A DNA stretch of 64,000 nucleotides from Oscheius tipulae (taxonomy: Eukaryota > Nematoda > Chromadorea > Rhabditida > Rhabditidae). The stretch covers positions 8,270,501 to 8,334,500 of the forward strand of contig JASJZH010000005.1 in the NCBI GenBank assembly GCA_037178975.1. Reading direction: 5' to 3'. Of the stretch, positions 34,541 to 46,932 are shown one piece after another. The translations under genes were made by a program, and so were the position numbers. The notes under the pieces were generated by a model. It searched no databases. It worked only from the letters and a program-made list of their open reading frames with translations, and was not told the origin of the DNA. Numbering within the stretch: position 1 is the stretch's first letter; the number at the start of each line of letters is the position of its first letter.

Positions 34541-35875
34541 ATGGGGCGAGTAACTCGTATCCAACTACTCGATAACATATTTCGAACCCACAGGATATCG
34601 GAAGACACCTACAGGTTTCCAGAAATCTTCGTTTGAACTAGTCTTCCAGATGCAAATCCCCACATATGTGTGGCGTCTTGGCCAAAAATAGGTTATTCGG
34701 TGGACAGGCCGTGTCCCAGGCCTTGGGAGCCGCTCGGGAACACTTGGGAAGATCTATTTGTCCCTCTACAATGCACTACAGATTTGCTGCTCCAGGTTAG
34801 TAGTATCTTCCTGAAATCCGGCCTTTCGCATTTGGCGCAGTCGGTTAGAGCTCCGCCTCTGGATCACAAGGTGTCGGGTTCGATCCTCATGCTTGAGAAA
34901 TGTTTTTGTTTTACATAAAGCACCTAGAAAAGAGTTTAGAACGTTTTGGATTAGACTTTCAGGAAAAGGCGACATTGATTTGGACTACGTGATCGAGGAT
35001 CTGGAATCGGCTGTCCGAGTGAATGTTTACCAGCAGACAAAGCAGATAGGCTTTTGTACTATCCGAGTAAGATCCCGAAGCACCCAAAAAGTTCCATAGC
35101 AGCTTTCAGACGATCTCTTTTCTTCCTTCCCTCTGGATCTCGACTATGTCCCGAATCCTGACAGTCTAGTAGATATATCAGAGCTGGAGAGACAGAAAGG
35201 AAACGTAGGAGTGGCGGCTGATCTCTTGAGAAGTACTGTGTTAAGGCCGTGCCAATTCGACTCTCAATTCTAAAGGACATCATCTACGACATTCGACCAG
35301 TTGAATGGGGACGAGAGCCGGTGACAGAGCCTCCGAGGACCATTATTTGGAGTCGGTTACAGAGAGACAGCATTCGTAAGTTCAGAGAGACAGAGAAACA
35401 GACCTCCCTTGTTTCAGACTCGGTCCCCTCTTCTTGTGGCCACCAGGCCGTACTACTACTCAGTGACTTTTTGATCATCCAAATAGCCGAAGTAGGTCCC
35501 CCCGAAATTAGTATCGCTTCCCTGTCAAAACAGACGTCACACACCACTCAAAAGATCTCCCAATGACGAGAGTAGTGCCCTATTTATTTAGGACATATAC
35601 TGGACTTTTGGCTTCCAAATGAGTACCGGTGCCTCGCTGGCCCATTCTGTCCGATTTCACAAGAGGAATGACGAAATTGACGTGGGTTTTGATGTATCAA
35701 GGGTAGCCGGAAGGTTTTCCAGCCCCATGGATGGTTCCTGTATCGGGTCGAGTGCGAGAGTCTCGGCTCCAATAGAGCCAAGTTGACAGCTACCGTCTAC
35801 GATGAGAACAGGATGGCCGTGCTCACCGTCATCCAGGAAGCAATGACGCAGATCCAACGAAAACACAAAATCTGA
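34541..35875 (+). CDS. ACOT8: Acyl-CoA thioesterase II, ACOT8-like (double hotdog)
   Basis: Eight exons join in phase to 279 residues: 34541-34614, 34692-34795, 34963-35066, 35103-35204, 35246-35375, 35418-35491, 35592-35681 and 35714-35875. The N-terminal hotdog has the family hallmark RLFGGQAVSQALGAAREHL. The second hotdog has GHQAVLLLSDFL (catalytic Asp), TGASLAHSVRFHK (Ser/Thr position) and AVLTVIQEAM (Gln). Such enzymes hydrolyse fatty acyl-CoAs, usually in peroxisomes. The C-terminus here is RKHKI, not an SKL-type peroxisome signal, so location is uncertain. Two introns are very short (41 and 32 nt); I chose them because the frame closes and the family motifs continue. AATAAA overlaps the stop. 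The gene follows FAM8A1 by 240 bp on the same strand. Confidence 0.85.
34830..34896 (+). repeat. tRNA-like element (SINE-like)
   Basis: TTGGCGCAGTCGGTTAGAGC (A-box-like) and CGGGTTCGATCCTC (B-box-like) are followed by AAATGTTTTTGTTTT. It lies in sense in an ACOT8 intron. Confidence 0.6.
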
Positions 35876-38007
35876 ATAAATTGGTTTTATGACATGCTGA
35901 GACGGGCTGAAGACAAGGCAATTGTCTCCCAACAAACAACTTCTCCATCAGACTCCATTTTGTTGTATTACGAATCCCTCATTATAGTAAGCTAAAAAAA
36001 AGCCATCCAGCATGGCGCAGGCGCTAAGGGTGCCGACTGAGAATCAAACGACCCGGGTTCGAATCTCGGGCTGAGCAACGCTTTTTGAAACACCCTCTGG
36101 AATGTTTTTTTTTTACCAGTCGCGTTCAAGCTGGGTCCAAGACATTTTGCTATTTGAACACACGACGAGCAATGGGCGTCATCTGACGCGACTGTTTACA
36201 CAAATTATGGCCATCAGGAAACACCCACGATTGGGTCAAAGAGCCTTTTTGTGAAGCTGGGAAGCCGATTGAAAAATAGAAAGACGGAACGATCTGATAA
36301 GATTGTATCTTTTTACTACGTCAACGTGTGCATTTGCAGCAAAAGGAAATATCGCCCCGTACATTAAATTACACCCTCTACAACAGTTGCAGATTGGGTT
36401 TTTTGGTTCGACATAACTCAAAGATGCGGAGATCAGGACGGAATACACTCCAAGAAAGAAATTCGGGATGGGTACTTGCATTACTTTTAGTCCTACTCAA
36501 CGAAAAATACAATATCGAGGAAGGGTCCGTCGTGAAGATATTCTCACTGAACCGACAGAAAAGTCGGCAGTGTATTCGCTTGTTCTACTGTACCGGTCAA
36601 TCTTACTGCGTCTCTCTCTCACCAAGACTTTTTTTTGTCCTGTTAACTGACGCACTGCCGAAATCGGCCAGCCACTAAAGTTCTTGTCAACTTGTCAAGA
36701 TGCAAGTTACTTGGACGCCCCTAATCTCTGACAACCTTTTCCGTGCCAAACTGTCTCTGTCAGCCTGTGTCTCACTCAACCTCCTTGACTCTTGTCAAGT
36801 CGTCCAAGTATTTAATGTTGGCGAAACAGGCTATACTCTTGTTTACCTCCCGTAATTTCAACATTTCCCTGTTTAGGTCAGTTTCCTGGTAAATCGGGAT
36901 ATTGTCATTTACTGTTCCTTTGTATGACGTTCTTCCAAGCTTCTGTTTACTCCGATTTGCAGGTCAGCTACGATAATGTTGTGCTGAGATTTGTTCAGCC
37001 CATGCCAGAGATCAATTAAAACTCGATCTGAATATTCATTAGGCTTCTCCAACCGCTGACCTTTTTGTTCGGTCTTGGACATTCAATCGGGGATGATCTG
37101 GAAAGTATTCTTTTCTTCTCGGAAGATCACATCATCGCCTACTCTCTCAAATAGTCTTTTTTGCGACGGAGCAGATACCGAAATGGATCTCTTTCTGGCT
37201 ACCGAGATACAAGCGACCAGGTGCTTTGAAGGGAGCCCATTCTAAAAATCACATAAATATTCTACTAAACAACAGCTGCTAAGTGTAGCCATCTATACGG
37301 AAGATAAATCGTAGACCAGGAATTGGGCTGGGTTTTTTGACAGAGAGACACGGAGACAGAGAGAACGAAGCCTCGAGAACTTCCGAGACTGTACGGGTGT
37401 GAATCTGGTTAACATCTGTGAAAGTAGTGGTGAGAATTTTATCAGCATTTACTGACGGTACTCTGGTTTCTATCCAGGTAACTGAGTCAAAATAAGACCT
37501 CCCATGGACATTTTTGTCAACCAAACTCTGTACTCTGAGAATATTGAAGTTGATGCTAAAGTTCTCGGCAAATATGTCTCAAGAACAACATAATAGTTGA
37601 AAATTTGATTGTCAGCCGGCTGTTTTATTGTTATCGCCATATATCTGATCAAAAACATGTTCATTAAACTTGTCCACTGACGTAACTGATCATACAGCAC
37701 TTAGAAAGGTTTTCGAGACAGGGAGACAGAGAGATAGGGTCACTAAATTGTCACCCGTCCTCGTTGCCTGAAATCTCTGCTCCACGTGTCTCTTTTTAAT
37801 TGCCTTCAGCGCCGTCGGTCTCATTACTTCTCGCCTCCATCTACCATCCAATAAAAACCCTACTACCACCGCCCTACTGCATAATCCAAACACCGTTTTC
37901 CCAATTTAGAGTGGCCGCCAACCGTCGTGGGCGGTCCCAACAGCAAAGAGAGAGTCGGCTCGAGGGTACCGCCCCTCCGTTGCTCTGCTTCGAGCCTCAC
38001 TATTAGA
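35876..38007. other. Intergenic stretch, no supported gene
   Basis: It contains a tRNA-like element (36004-36077) and short open frames on both strands. A minus frame (37279-37524) looks protein-like in part (HGRSYFDSVTWIETRVPS) but ends in TC-repeat coding and has no usable donor. No gene is called. Confidence 0.45.
36004..36077 (+). repeat. tRNA-like element with good T-arm
   Basis: CATGGCGCAGGCGCTAAGG (A-box-like) and a T arm CCGGG-TTCGAAT-CTCGG (one G-T pair) are present. The acceptor strands pair only near the base, so it is probably a tRNA-derived repeat. Confidence 0.55.
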
Positions 38008-41000
38008 ATGAGTGCGTCGCAGCATTACCTGGCCATCTTCTTTTTCTGTTCCATTCTCGTCCTGCAGATGGTTGTTGCACAGAGGTGGGTTCAGTGTACT
38101 GTCTCTCAGTCTCTCTGTCTTTTTGTCTCGGTCTGACTTTCTGGCCTACTGTCTCTTTGTCTCTCTGCCTCTATCTCTCTGTCCTCCTATCTCTCTGTCT
38201 CTCTCTGTCCCTCTGTCTCACGAGCATATCTATGTTTTTCTGGATGATGTGTACCCTGCATCCAAATTGAAATCTCCGGCCCGCGCATATAATCCACAGA
38301 AAATTGAAATTTCGTGACGGGCATAACTCAGCCGATTTCCAAGGCTCTTCCATGGCATAAATCTTTCCTTCGTTGAGACAAACCTTTCATCATAGCAGGT
38401 GAAATCTTTGATCTCGACATGTAATGAACGCATAATTGTCAAAGAGAGATTGCATATATTTGGTCTGAAAAACTTGTCAGAAGCGGGCTTCGAATTCAAA
38501 TTCTTTTGCTCCGTAGTTGGAGCATTAACTGACTGCGCCATACGGCAAAGACAACGCAAGTTCCAGTTGGATGCTTGAATTTACCCAAAATGTAGAGACC
38601 GCACTATTTAAACGGAACGCTAATCGACTGCGCCATGGGAGCAAAGTCGGTGCCAACTTTTGTTTCGGTACTAGGCAGATAGCGAGCAGCTAATGGGGAG
38701 GACGGTTGCATAATTACTAGTTCTTAGAGCAATAAGTGATCCCCGGAAGCGGACTCTTGACTTGGAGCTTAGGTTCCAAGAGCTCTTTATCTGCGAGGGT
38801 GGATTGCTTATGCAGAGAAGGAGTAATCCCAGCTGAAAATACCCCCTGATGCGATGATTGAATTTGGTCTTCTTTGCTGTTTGACTGCTCTTTATACCAA
38901 GCGTTTCACCTCATCACCACCCTCTTTGACCTCCTCTCTTTGACTCATGATGTTCCGCGAATCAGAAAATCCTAGAGACAGAACAAGAGTCTCTTCTCAG
39001 CTATTCAGACGTGAGCTGCGCAGTGGACCGCGGCTGATTTTGATGTCATCTCGAACTTTGCCTATACCTTTTTTGATCTGATGAGAAATAGAGAGATAGA
39101 GTCATCTACCCCCAGACACCTGACAGTAATTTGATCAAGGCGCTGTCCTTTTTCTTCCGACCAGATGGCAAAATATACTTTCGGAAGGGACTAGGAGGAA
39201 GCATTGCAATGTTTATGACGTCGCGTGTAGATATGTAGAGACGAGACCAACACGTCAGACTCAGTTCTCTGGGTCAACGGAAGAAAGAGGAACTTTTCTT
39301 AGGCTACTACAAAGCATTTCGCCGGGAAGACTACAAACTTTCTGGGGCTCCGGAGAACTGTAGTTTGTGCTCGGGGATCGAACGGGATAGCAGCAAGAGG
39401 GTGTGGCTACCTGGCCGGATTTGCTAGTTTGTAGACGTGGAACACATGACAGTGGCAGATAGTATCCGTGTCTGGACTCCGTACAGCTAAGCCACGGATC
39501 CTACCTAAGCTGAACGTATCAAGCGGAAGCCAAATTACCCATCCTTGTGCTGTTAGGCACATCTTGCCTCTCCAAGGATACCTATTCAGTCCAAGGCGCA
39601 TTTTGCATACAAAGGGATGCCTGGCCTGACCCACTCTATCTCAAGCTAACTCTCGGTCAGGTTAGCTACCAATTTGATTGCGGCCACAAATGACATGTTC
39701 TCTCTTTTATACTTAACCCCCCCGTTTGCTAGAAAGCCGGCAGTTTTCTTTCTTTCCTTATTGTGAATAAGAGTCAAGAGTTCCTTAGTTCAGTAGCCAA
39801 AGCACTCTCCTATCTAGAAGGTATAATATTAGGTGCTGAGCTATGTGACGTATCCCTTTGGAATAATCGCTCCCAGAGAGAGCCACAGATCTCTCGAGGA
39901 GGGCAACAAAATAACACAACGTGATAAGTAGATCTAAAGTCTGACGTGCTGCTCTTTCTCCCCCTATCAATTTGCGCCAAGAGTCGTTTATACATGTTTT
40001 CGACCCCTGCTTTGTCTATAGGAACATTGTTTTCTGTCACACAGCCCCCTACCACTGGATCCATTATTACATATACAAAGGGATGCCTATTTTGCAGCAG
40101 TGACGAGACGGAAGGAGGACCCAGTCCACGATATGTCAGAACGCCCAAGGCCAAGTTCATCCGGTTCGGCAGAAGTGGAGCCAACACCTGGGTATGTCGT
40201 TTCTAGCCTGGCGGAAGGGGAACCTGAGCTCTCTCTCTCTCGATTCCCGGTTAAACACTCGACATATACCCCTTAAAGGGTTCTGGAAATGACAGCCGGG
40301 AAGTGTAGTTGATAGAGTGGGCGATACGCGTCGTCGCACAGGTGACAAGAGACTAAATGGCAGCCGCTAAATACGAACACGACTATCTGTACTGCTGGTG
40401 AGTCTGATTGGACTGGGGCGAGCCCTATTCACAACTGAAGTAATTGTACGGTTCGCTCAAAAATAAAAGGTTACTACCAGGGAGAGTCGTCTCGGGGCCC
40501 ATATTTAGCATTTAACACATCAACATTGGATACTCAGCTAAGGTGTGATTAAAAGGCGGTCCCATTCTTGCTCCCGCAAAGTAGGAAGGCCATCTTCTAC
40601 TGACCTCTTATTTTCTAACAAGGCATAAGTCAAGGTTCCCGACACGGAATTGCAGTAGGTCTGGTGCGAAAACATCTAATATACTAGTAGGAGTTCGGAC
40701 AACGATAAGCAAAATGTCTTCGGGGTCAGCGTTCTTGTGGTTTAATTTGCCTCTTCGAGTCGAGAAAACAAAGTTAGTTTGAGTAGCGTGACTCGGATCC
40801 TTTATTTGTTCGCTTAATCAAGTCTATAATTATCGAGTAGAGCGTTTCTGAGAGTAGACCATTCCCTATTAATCTCATATCATTCCCATTTCCTATTTGG
40901 GTTTCTCCACCATATAGAACCAGCTAACTCGGAGCTCTTACCGACTGCGCTATGCTGTAAAGCTCACGCGCAACGTTCCACTGAGTAGTGAACTCAAATT

Positions 41001-41092
41001 TTCAGGACGAAGACGTATTAGAAACGGCCGACGGTCTGATTCGAGAAGAGATGGCCAAACGGGCCGGCGCCAAGTTCATCCGATTCGGCTAG
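38008..41092 (+). CDS. flp-5: FMRFamide-like neuropeptide precursor, FLP-5 type
   Basis: Three exons join in phase to 85 residues: 38008-38084, 40098-40191 and 41006-41092. Exon 1 encodes a signal peptide (hydrophobic IFFFCSILVLQMVVAQ). Exon 2 ends RTPKAKFIRFGRSGANTW. Exon 3 ends MAKRAGAKFIRFG followed by TAG. Processing at Arg and Lys-Arg and amidation at Gly would release TPKAKFIRF-amide (or a shorter form) and AGAKFIRF-amide. C. elegans flp-5 encodes AGAKFIRF-amide and related KFIRF-amides, so this gene also identifies the organism as a nematode. The first intron is 2 kb and contains tRNA-like relics; further small exons within it cannot be excluded. AATAAA lies at about 41218. Confidence 0.9.
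38485..38549 (-). repeat. tRNA-like element (SINE-like)
   Basis: The minus strand reads TATGGCGCAGTCAGTTAATGC (A-box-like), then GGAGC and a degraded B box, TTTGAATTCGAAGCC. It lies in flp-5 intron 1. A second partial A box lies nearby at 38617-38640. Confidence 0.5.
40921..40957 (-). repeat. Partial tRNA-like element
   Basis: The minus strand has ATAGCGCAGTCGGTAAGAGC, the A-box half of the same family; no B box follows. It lies just before the last flp-5 exon. Confidence 0.4.
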
Positions 41093-42539
41093 ACCCTGCT
41101 CCAGAGTCGAAAAATCTTCACCACCTATGTGCCATAGCTCCCCACATTCCACCATCAACACCATCCGCCCCGCCGCGCTCCCACCGCCGACATCAACTCT
41201 CCGATCCACAGTGCCAATAAAGTTTATGTTGTGATAAATTAGGCTGCTTTAAGGTGTTCTTCTGCGAAGAGATATGTGGCGAAGGATCCTAAACTCTGTA
41301 CATTTTGGGAAATTGAAAAGCCAACCGAGAGTGAGAGTGAGGGTGACGAAGGCGATGGTGGGCAAGGTGAGAGACCAGAGTTGAGCGGGGAAGAGTGGAG
41401 TCAGAATCGAGACCAGGGGCTGAAAATGATGATGACCAGCTCGTGACTATTACACGTCAATAAGGGCCCTCATCAAATATCCCAAAGAGAGCGAGTTCCT
41501 CATCCAATAAGAGAGAGTACACACGACACAAGGCATGAGAGCAGGTGCTCTCTTTACGTTTCTGTCCTTTTAGGGAGCGTGAGTCATAGACCAAAAATAT
41601 GGAGAAGGTTATAAAAACTGTTTCTCTAACCTTTTCCAATTGTTTTCTTTTTGTCTTAGATGTGATGAATAGAAGATATGAACAGACGCATCGCTCAGGA
41701 AAAGGAGTGATCGCAAGTCAAGAGTTTTGTCGCGTCGCACTTTGGCCGCATGCATGGATTCGCTGTAACTCTCTAATGCGAACACGTACCGTCTCTGGTA
41801 GAAGTTCTAATACAAGGTTATCCTTGCCAAATACATAAGAATAGGGTAACGAGATGATTACATGAGACTGTAGATAGGATGAGAGACAATTAGACTATAT
41901 ACTTGCCGTGAGCGGGTAGCTAGCCCAGGCTGACCCGAGGGCCCAGCCTATCGGCGGCGACAGTTGTCAGTCAGAATTCCAAGATGTGATACGGTGATTT
42001 AGAACATTACCGGATACCGACGGCAGTTTTTTGGTTTTCGCTTAGAATTGGTAACAGGCGATTTTGCCGCTTCCCCCAGGGGCTGAAGTTTTCTCTAAAG
42101 CTGACCAATCCCCCTGTCTTGACATGAAAGGGCTTGTCAGCTTTTTGGGGATGTTAGTGTTGACAGGCAATTGTGCGGCCATGACAGCCAGACGGACCAT
42201 TGCGTTTTAGTAAAGAAGAAAGATTATTTTCATAGAACCAGCAAGGACTCGAGGGTAGACCGTCGTAAAGAAAACCGGAGAAACAGTAGGGCTGGAAGCC
42301 AGTTACGGCATCAGAGACAGTACCAGCTCCTCAGTCATAGGAAAGGAACTGCTACTTTCGTACCAAGGATGGACGGATATCTGTTATCCGCTACCCGTAT
42401 AACACAGAATGAATCCATTTTTCACCTTTGAAAACTTTCTTTCCGTCGATCTCCGTTCCGTACCGATACTTACCTATTTATCAGCTAGTTGACTCTTATT
42501 GCAACTGTTAATGAATCGAGGAATTAAACGTTTTGCAAG
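41093..42539. other. Intergenic stretch, no supported gene
   Basis: The poly(A) signal of flp-5 is near 41218. An open frame at 42171-42431 is rich in R, S and Q but has no clear splice sites tying it to the next gene. Confidence 0.4.
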
Positions 42540-43051
42540 GGAAAGTTCGTGTCGGGACCCGCGGGTATTATTTGAATCCATCGATAACCTACAATAACCA
42601 CCAAAATAAAATTAAGACAACGTACCACGATGTAGAGCCAAAGAAGAAGGTAGAAGAGTCCAGCTGTGAAGCCTACCAACAGAATTTGACCCAGCAACTC
42701 CGTCCTCATCTGAACGCTCTCTACTTTTACAACATTTTAAATTTTGTAAGCAATTCTAAGAGATTTCTTTTCTTACAAAAAAACTGCGACAAATTAACGG
42801 AAAACAAACATTTATAACACCGGTAGTTATAGCCATGAGTATCACTGAATTAGCAGGAAAATATCGTCGCAGAGCCGAGCGTAGACATGCTCTTCGACGC
42901 CGCAAAAGCTGAGATAGTCACAAATTTCCTGGGAGAGGAAACCGCCGGGGAAGAAGGCCTCCTCGAAGCTCTCGGTAAAGCGACAAACTCTGTAAATTGT
43001 CATAATTTTAACCTAGGTAAAAAAGTAACATTCTCCAGAGGAGGGCTGTGA
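42540..43051 (+). CDS. Uncharacterised protein, 3' part only
   Basis: Three exons join in phase: 42540-42745, 42857-42974 and 43017-43051. The first begins at an acceptor (TTTTGCAAG), so upstream exons exist but were not found; an ATG at 42533 lies inside the presumed intron end. The 119-residue part is soluble and mostly helical-looking: RVGTRGYYLNPSITY, EESSCEAYQQNLTQQLRPHL, then VAEPSVDMLFDAAKAEIVTN and a short basic end (KKVTFSRGGL). Without the last splice the frame also stays open to the same stop. The last exon lies inside the last exon of RPAP2 on the other strand. I do not recognise it. Confidence 0.45.
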
Positions 43052-46000
43052 CGAGTCGCGCCTGCTGGCGCTCGAAGCCGGCGATATTGTCGGCTGTAAG
43101 TCGGAAACTGGCCAGAAGGGAGGAGAGAGATTGGAGCTGTGACGACCGGACGTCTAGTTTCTGTTCCATGAGAAGCCAGCTGAAAGTTATCAACTTAAAG
43201 CGAGCGTAGCCGGCCACCCGTTTGAATACGGCGCGGGAAGTAGAAATTGTGAAAAATAATGGTTTTTCAACCAACCACTGATGCAAAAAAAAAAACTTCC
43301 TAAGCGTGTCTTTGTAGGTTTTGTCAACGGATAAAAAGGTCTAAACCACGCGGAATCGAACCCGAGTCATTTTCTTTTGGTAGTCGGTGCGGTAACCGAC
43401 TGACAATGAGCCATGAAGGCAGAGGCCATGCTGAATTTTTCCGAGGCGCATAAATGCTCTTATGTACTTAATCATTGGCCTAGCGGTATACGCTCACTTT
43501 AATAACGCAGATTTTTTGGTAGCACTTTCTCTTTTATCTAAACTCGTGTAGGTCAAGTTCCTGCCTCGCCTTTGCTGCATAGCGCAATCGGTAAATCCCC
43601 CCGACTGAGCACAGTGGAGACAGGTTCGATCCCCACATACGATCTTGTTACGAAGTTTATACTGCGCCCCGTTTGAATCCGGCGCGCAAACTTAGAGCTG
43701 CGTATGACACTAAAAACGGTGGAATATATTTTTTCTGGACCGACCAATGTTGAATAATCCTTTCAGAAGATATTTTGAGGGTACCATCAATAGACCAAAC
43801 GGTTAGACCCATGCGGGAGTCGTAAGGCGCAACTTGCATACTGTCGTTTTTAACTATGATATTAACTATATTTTACACTACCTTTAAGCTTTTGGGAAAA
43901 CTTAGAAACGGCAACTTACTTGGGTTTCAGGACCTGCAGTAGAATTGTCAGCCGCTTCTGTTCCACATTGGCCATGTCCACTGCTGGCAGCTGGACATCT
44001 TCGAGCTCGATGTCAAGACCCTTCTCGCCGGCGAAAAACCTTCTCAGCATCTGATCGATATCGTTAGTTGGCCTCAAGCCGCCATTTTTGAGGAACGCGG
44101 TGCTCCTGTCCGTCCACCACTGTCGGAAGAGATGAAGGACCAGATCCGTGTCGCTCAAGGTGCATGGAGTGATCGCGATTGTGGGATCAATCATGGTCGG
44201 AGCGACTTCTTTGGTCAGAATTGACAGCTTTTCTCCATCGGCTCCGGACTGAAAGATGCAAATTTTGAATGGCTAGTCTTTCAGATTTCGGCGCCTCCCG
44301 GTCGAGGAAACATTGTTCCGGGCCCTGGATTATCTTCGTTCTTATGCTCAAGGTTTGCGCCTATATTTCCGGGGGAAAATGGTTCTATTTTACTTTCACC
44401 TGGTCAAAAAGGCTGAGTAGGAATATGCAATCATACTTGGGGGTTGGCGGTCTTTAAACAGTCTAAACATAGGCTCAATAGCTGTATGTAGAATGTATAA
44501 CTGTGGTGATTATGAAACCTGAACAGTCTGAAAATCGCGGCTGCGGTCACTAAAGCTGTCTAATTGCGGTAAGTGTGGCCTATAAACTGTTGGGAAATAG
44601 CTGATGTGGTCTCTATGGTGGTTGTAGTCTCACAAAGTTAGTCCTTCAAAGTTTTAGCGAAAACTTTGGTATGTTGACGCCATCTCAAACTAGACGACCC
44701 AGATTCGTTCCTCCGTGGTAAACGAACTATTTTGATAAGAAAAAGATGCGGAAACGGCAATAGCCAAGCTTACCTCTTCCCTGACAGGAACAAATTCCGC
44801 CACATTCGTCTCCTTGGCCTTCTTCACACTCAACGAGGGTGCCTCGATCAAGATTGGGGCCTTGATTTGGGCTTTTTTCGAATACTTATTGCGAATTCTG
44901 TCGAGCTTTTCCTGCTCATTCGGGGTCAGTTTCAAGGGAGGCAGACAGTTGGACTGCTTCTTCGAGGAATCTGCCCTAAATAGACCAATTTTAAAGAAAA
45001 TTAAGCTAACAAACTTGGGGGTTGAGGGCTTCTGGGGCTCGGAAATCTTGAGAGAGCTGACGAATCGGCCGAGACTCTCCTTGAAGTCCATGTCTTCCTG
45101 CTTCTTTGCGGTCACGAGCTCCTCGTCCGAATCCTCGCGCATTCCGGCCACATGTTTGGCACTGTCCGTCTCCTCTTCCTCATCCTCAGATGAGGGTCCG
45201 TCTCGCTCGGCTATCTAGGATTACGGTAAGAAGGATTTAGGAGCTTACGGTTTGTGAAAGTACCATAATTAGAAAGTTGAAAGCGGTACATCAACTTGTA
45301 TCTACACGTGTCAATACCTGGATATTTATGGCGAACTTTAGACAATTTCAGTGGGCAAAACGGTAAAAAAGCAGTCAAATGTTTTCGACCGACATACTGC
45401 GATTCCGATCTGGTAAACACCCTCTTTACTAAAACGAAAACTTTGTTCAGTTTGAGAGTTGCGTCTGTGGGAGAACGGTGTTCCCGTCACGATAGTTCGC
45501 CTGAGAGAGCACAGTGATATGACTCGAGCCCCAATGGGGCAATAGCCAAGCTTGTGAAGGAAATTTTATCGGACCAAGAGTCCGAACCCGTCTCAATTGT
45601 GTGGTATCCGATTCCCAAGCAAGGGATTACCATTGCTCAATGTAGCAAAGACTAAAAGCGAGCCTATGACACTACGCTGTTTCCAGTGTTTCATGAGATG
45701 CCAAAGACGTTTGTCATACGTGAGACACGAACATGTCCTGTTTTGAATTCGTAGTCGCTAATCGACTGACAATAAGTCACTCGGGAAAGCTGGCGGGCTG
45801 AACTCAGGGAATGTGTACATCAGCGTAAACTTCCCTTTTGGAGCACGACTTCGGTTACCTACCAGCAACGACCTAAGAGTTGATGCGCTTTTTTTAACCT
45901 CCGATTACAGTATATTTATCTAGCTGCGTCTTTAAAAAAACCTACCATGAGATCATGCATGTTAGCAATCATCGTATCCCCGATAATTTCCACCTTCCTC

Positions 46001-46932
46001 GGCGAGAGCGAGACCTTTTTGGCCGGTCTGGCTCGGGGCGCTGATTTTGGCTCCTTCTTATCCTGAATCTCTTCAATCAGTCTCTTCGGCGTCTCCACCA
46101 CGTATTTTTTGCCTAAAATCAGGTCATTTTTCACAAAAAAAAAGTCAACAAACTGACTCATTCTCTTCGCTGATTCCCCGGTGATCCAGAGCGGCTGGGC
46201 ATCGAGCTGAGCCCGGATCGACGCTGAAACATCAAAGCACGGTTCCGAGCAGAATTTGCCTCGTTCTGTACACGTCTCGTAGATCTAAACACGGGTAGTA
46301 GTTTAAAACAAATCAAGAAAGTACCTTATTACTCTTCCGGTCAATGTGATATTTGTGAGTCTGGACATGTTCGACGGGTTTCGAACAGGTCGGCAAGCCA
46401 CAGAGTTTTCCAAGATAGCGCTCCTCGACCATCTCGTCCCAGGACTGACAATCCAGGTAGGGGAGCTGAATTTTTTTTTTGTGTCTTACAAGGATTTCGT
46501 CTTGGTCACGTCGTTGAATCCGGCGCGAATACTTCAGCCAGTGAGAAAGTAGATAAAGAGAAAAAACTAGGGATATCAATTTTCTGGGGAAATAGGGAAT
46601 CGAACCCGACCCCTCTATGTCTTGAAGTCGGGACGCTACTCGACTGAGCTACGAGGACAAAGACGACGGCGATTGTCCCAGTGATTTATGAAAGAGCGTT
46701 CAGGCGGCCTGTAAGCATGGAAATCGGGCATCCCCGCAAAATGTATAACAGCAACAAACCTGTTGAAGAAGCACGTCCACGCTAACAGGATCGGCAAGCA
46801 CCTGAATAGCGTCCTGTACCCGCCTTCGATACTTTGACTCGTTCTTCTTCGTCTCCACATCTAAAATTTCCGTTTTTCTCTGGTACAAACACTTAAATTA
46901 CTTGAAGGCTCCGTTCCGGAAACACTCGCCAT
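43008..46932 (-). CDS. RPAP2: RPAP2/Rtr1 homologue, RNA polymerase II CTD phosphatase
   Basis: Nine exons join in phase to 489 residues: 46932-46902, 46860-46760, 46465-46325, 46284-46158, 46112-45946, 45214-45015, 44975-44774, 44248-43920 and 43179-43008. The Rtr1-type zinc domain is clear: DEMVEERYLGKLCGLPTCSKP, then YHIDRKSNK and CTERGKFCSEPCF, giving the expected Cys ligands. Family members dephosphorylate Ser5 of the polymerase II C-terminal domain and help nuclear import. An acidic, serine-rich middle (SSEDEEEETDS) and a helical C-terminus follow. TTCAG lies 2 nt before the ATG. Intron 5 (45215-45945) and the intron before the last exon hold tRNA-like elements; the intron at 44249-44773 holds a dispersed repeat. 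The gene lies 297 bp downstream of the palmitoyltransferase, same strand. Confidence 0.9.
43343..43414 (-). repeat. tRNA-like element (SINE-like)
   Basis: The minus strand has TCATTGTCAGTCGGTTACCG (A-box-like) and ACTCGGGTTCGATTCCGCG (strong B box with paired arm). It lies in the last intron of RPAP2. Confidence 0.55.
43575..43636 (+). repeat. tRNA-like element (SINE-like)
   Basis: GCATAGCGCAATCGGTAAATC (A-box-like) and CAGGTTCGATCCCC (B box). It lies antisense in the last RPAP2 intron, 160 bp from an opposite-strand member. Confidence 0.55.
44628..44706. repeat. Dispersed repeat, copy 1
   Basis: A segment containing CAAAGTTTTAGCGAAAA and preceded by CTGTCTAATTGCGGT resembles 51447-51550. 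Both copies are intronic (RPAP2 and ZDHHC17). Confidence 0.55.
46586..46656 (-). repeat. tRNA-like element (SINE-like)
   Basis: The minus strand has CGTAGCTCAGTCGAGTAGCG (A-box-like) and GGGTCGGGTTCGATTCCC (B box). It lies in RPAP2 intron 2. Confidence 0.6.

Noticed and set aside
37279-37700. Two minus frames with partly protein-like sequence (RVPSVNADKILTTTF)
   Set aside because: The frames cannot be joined by canonical splice sites and run into TC-repeat translation.
42171-42431. 86-codon plus frame as an upstream exon of the gene at 42540
   Set aside because: No donor in the right phase was found, and composition is basic and low in complexity.
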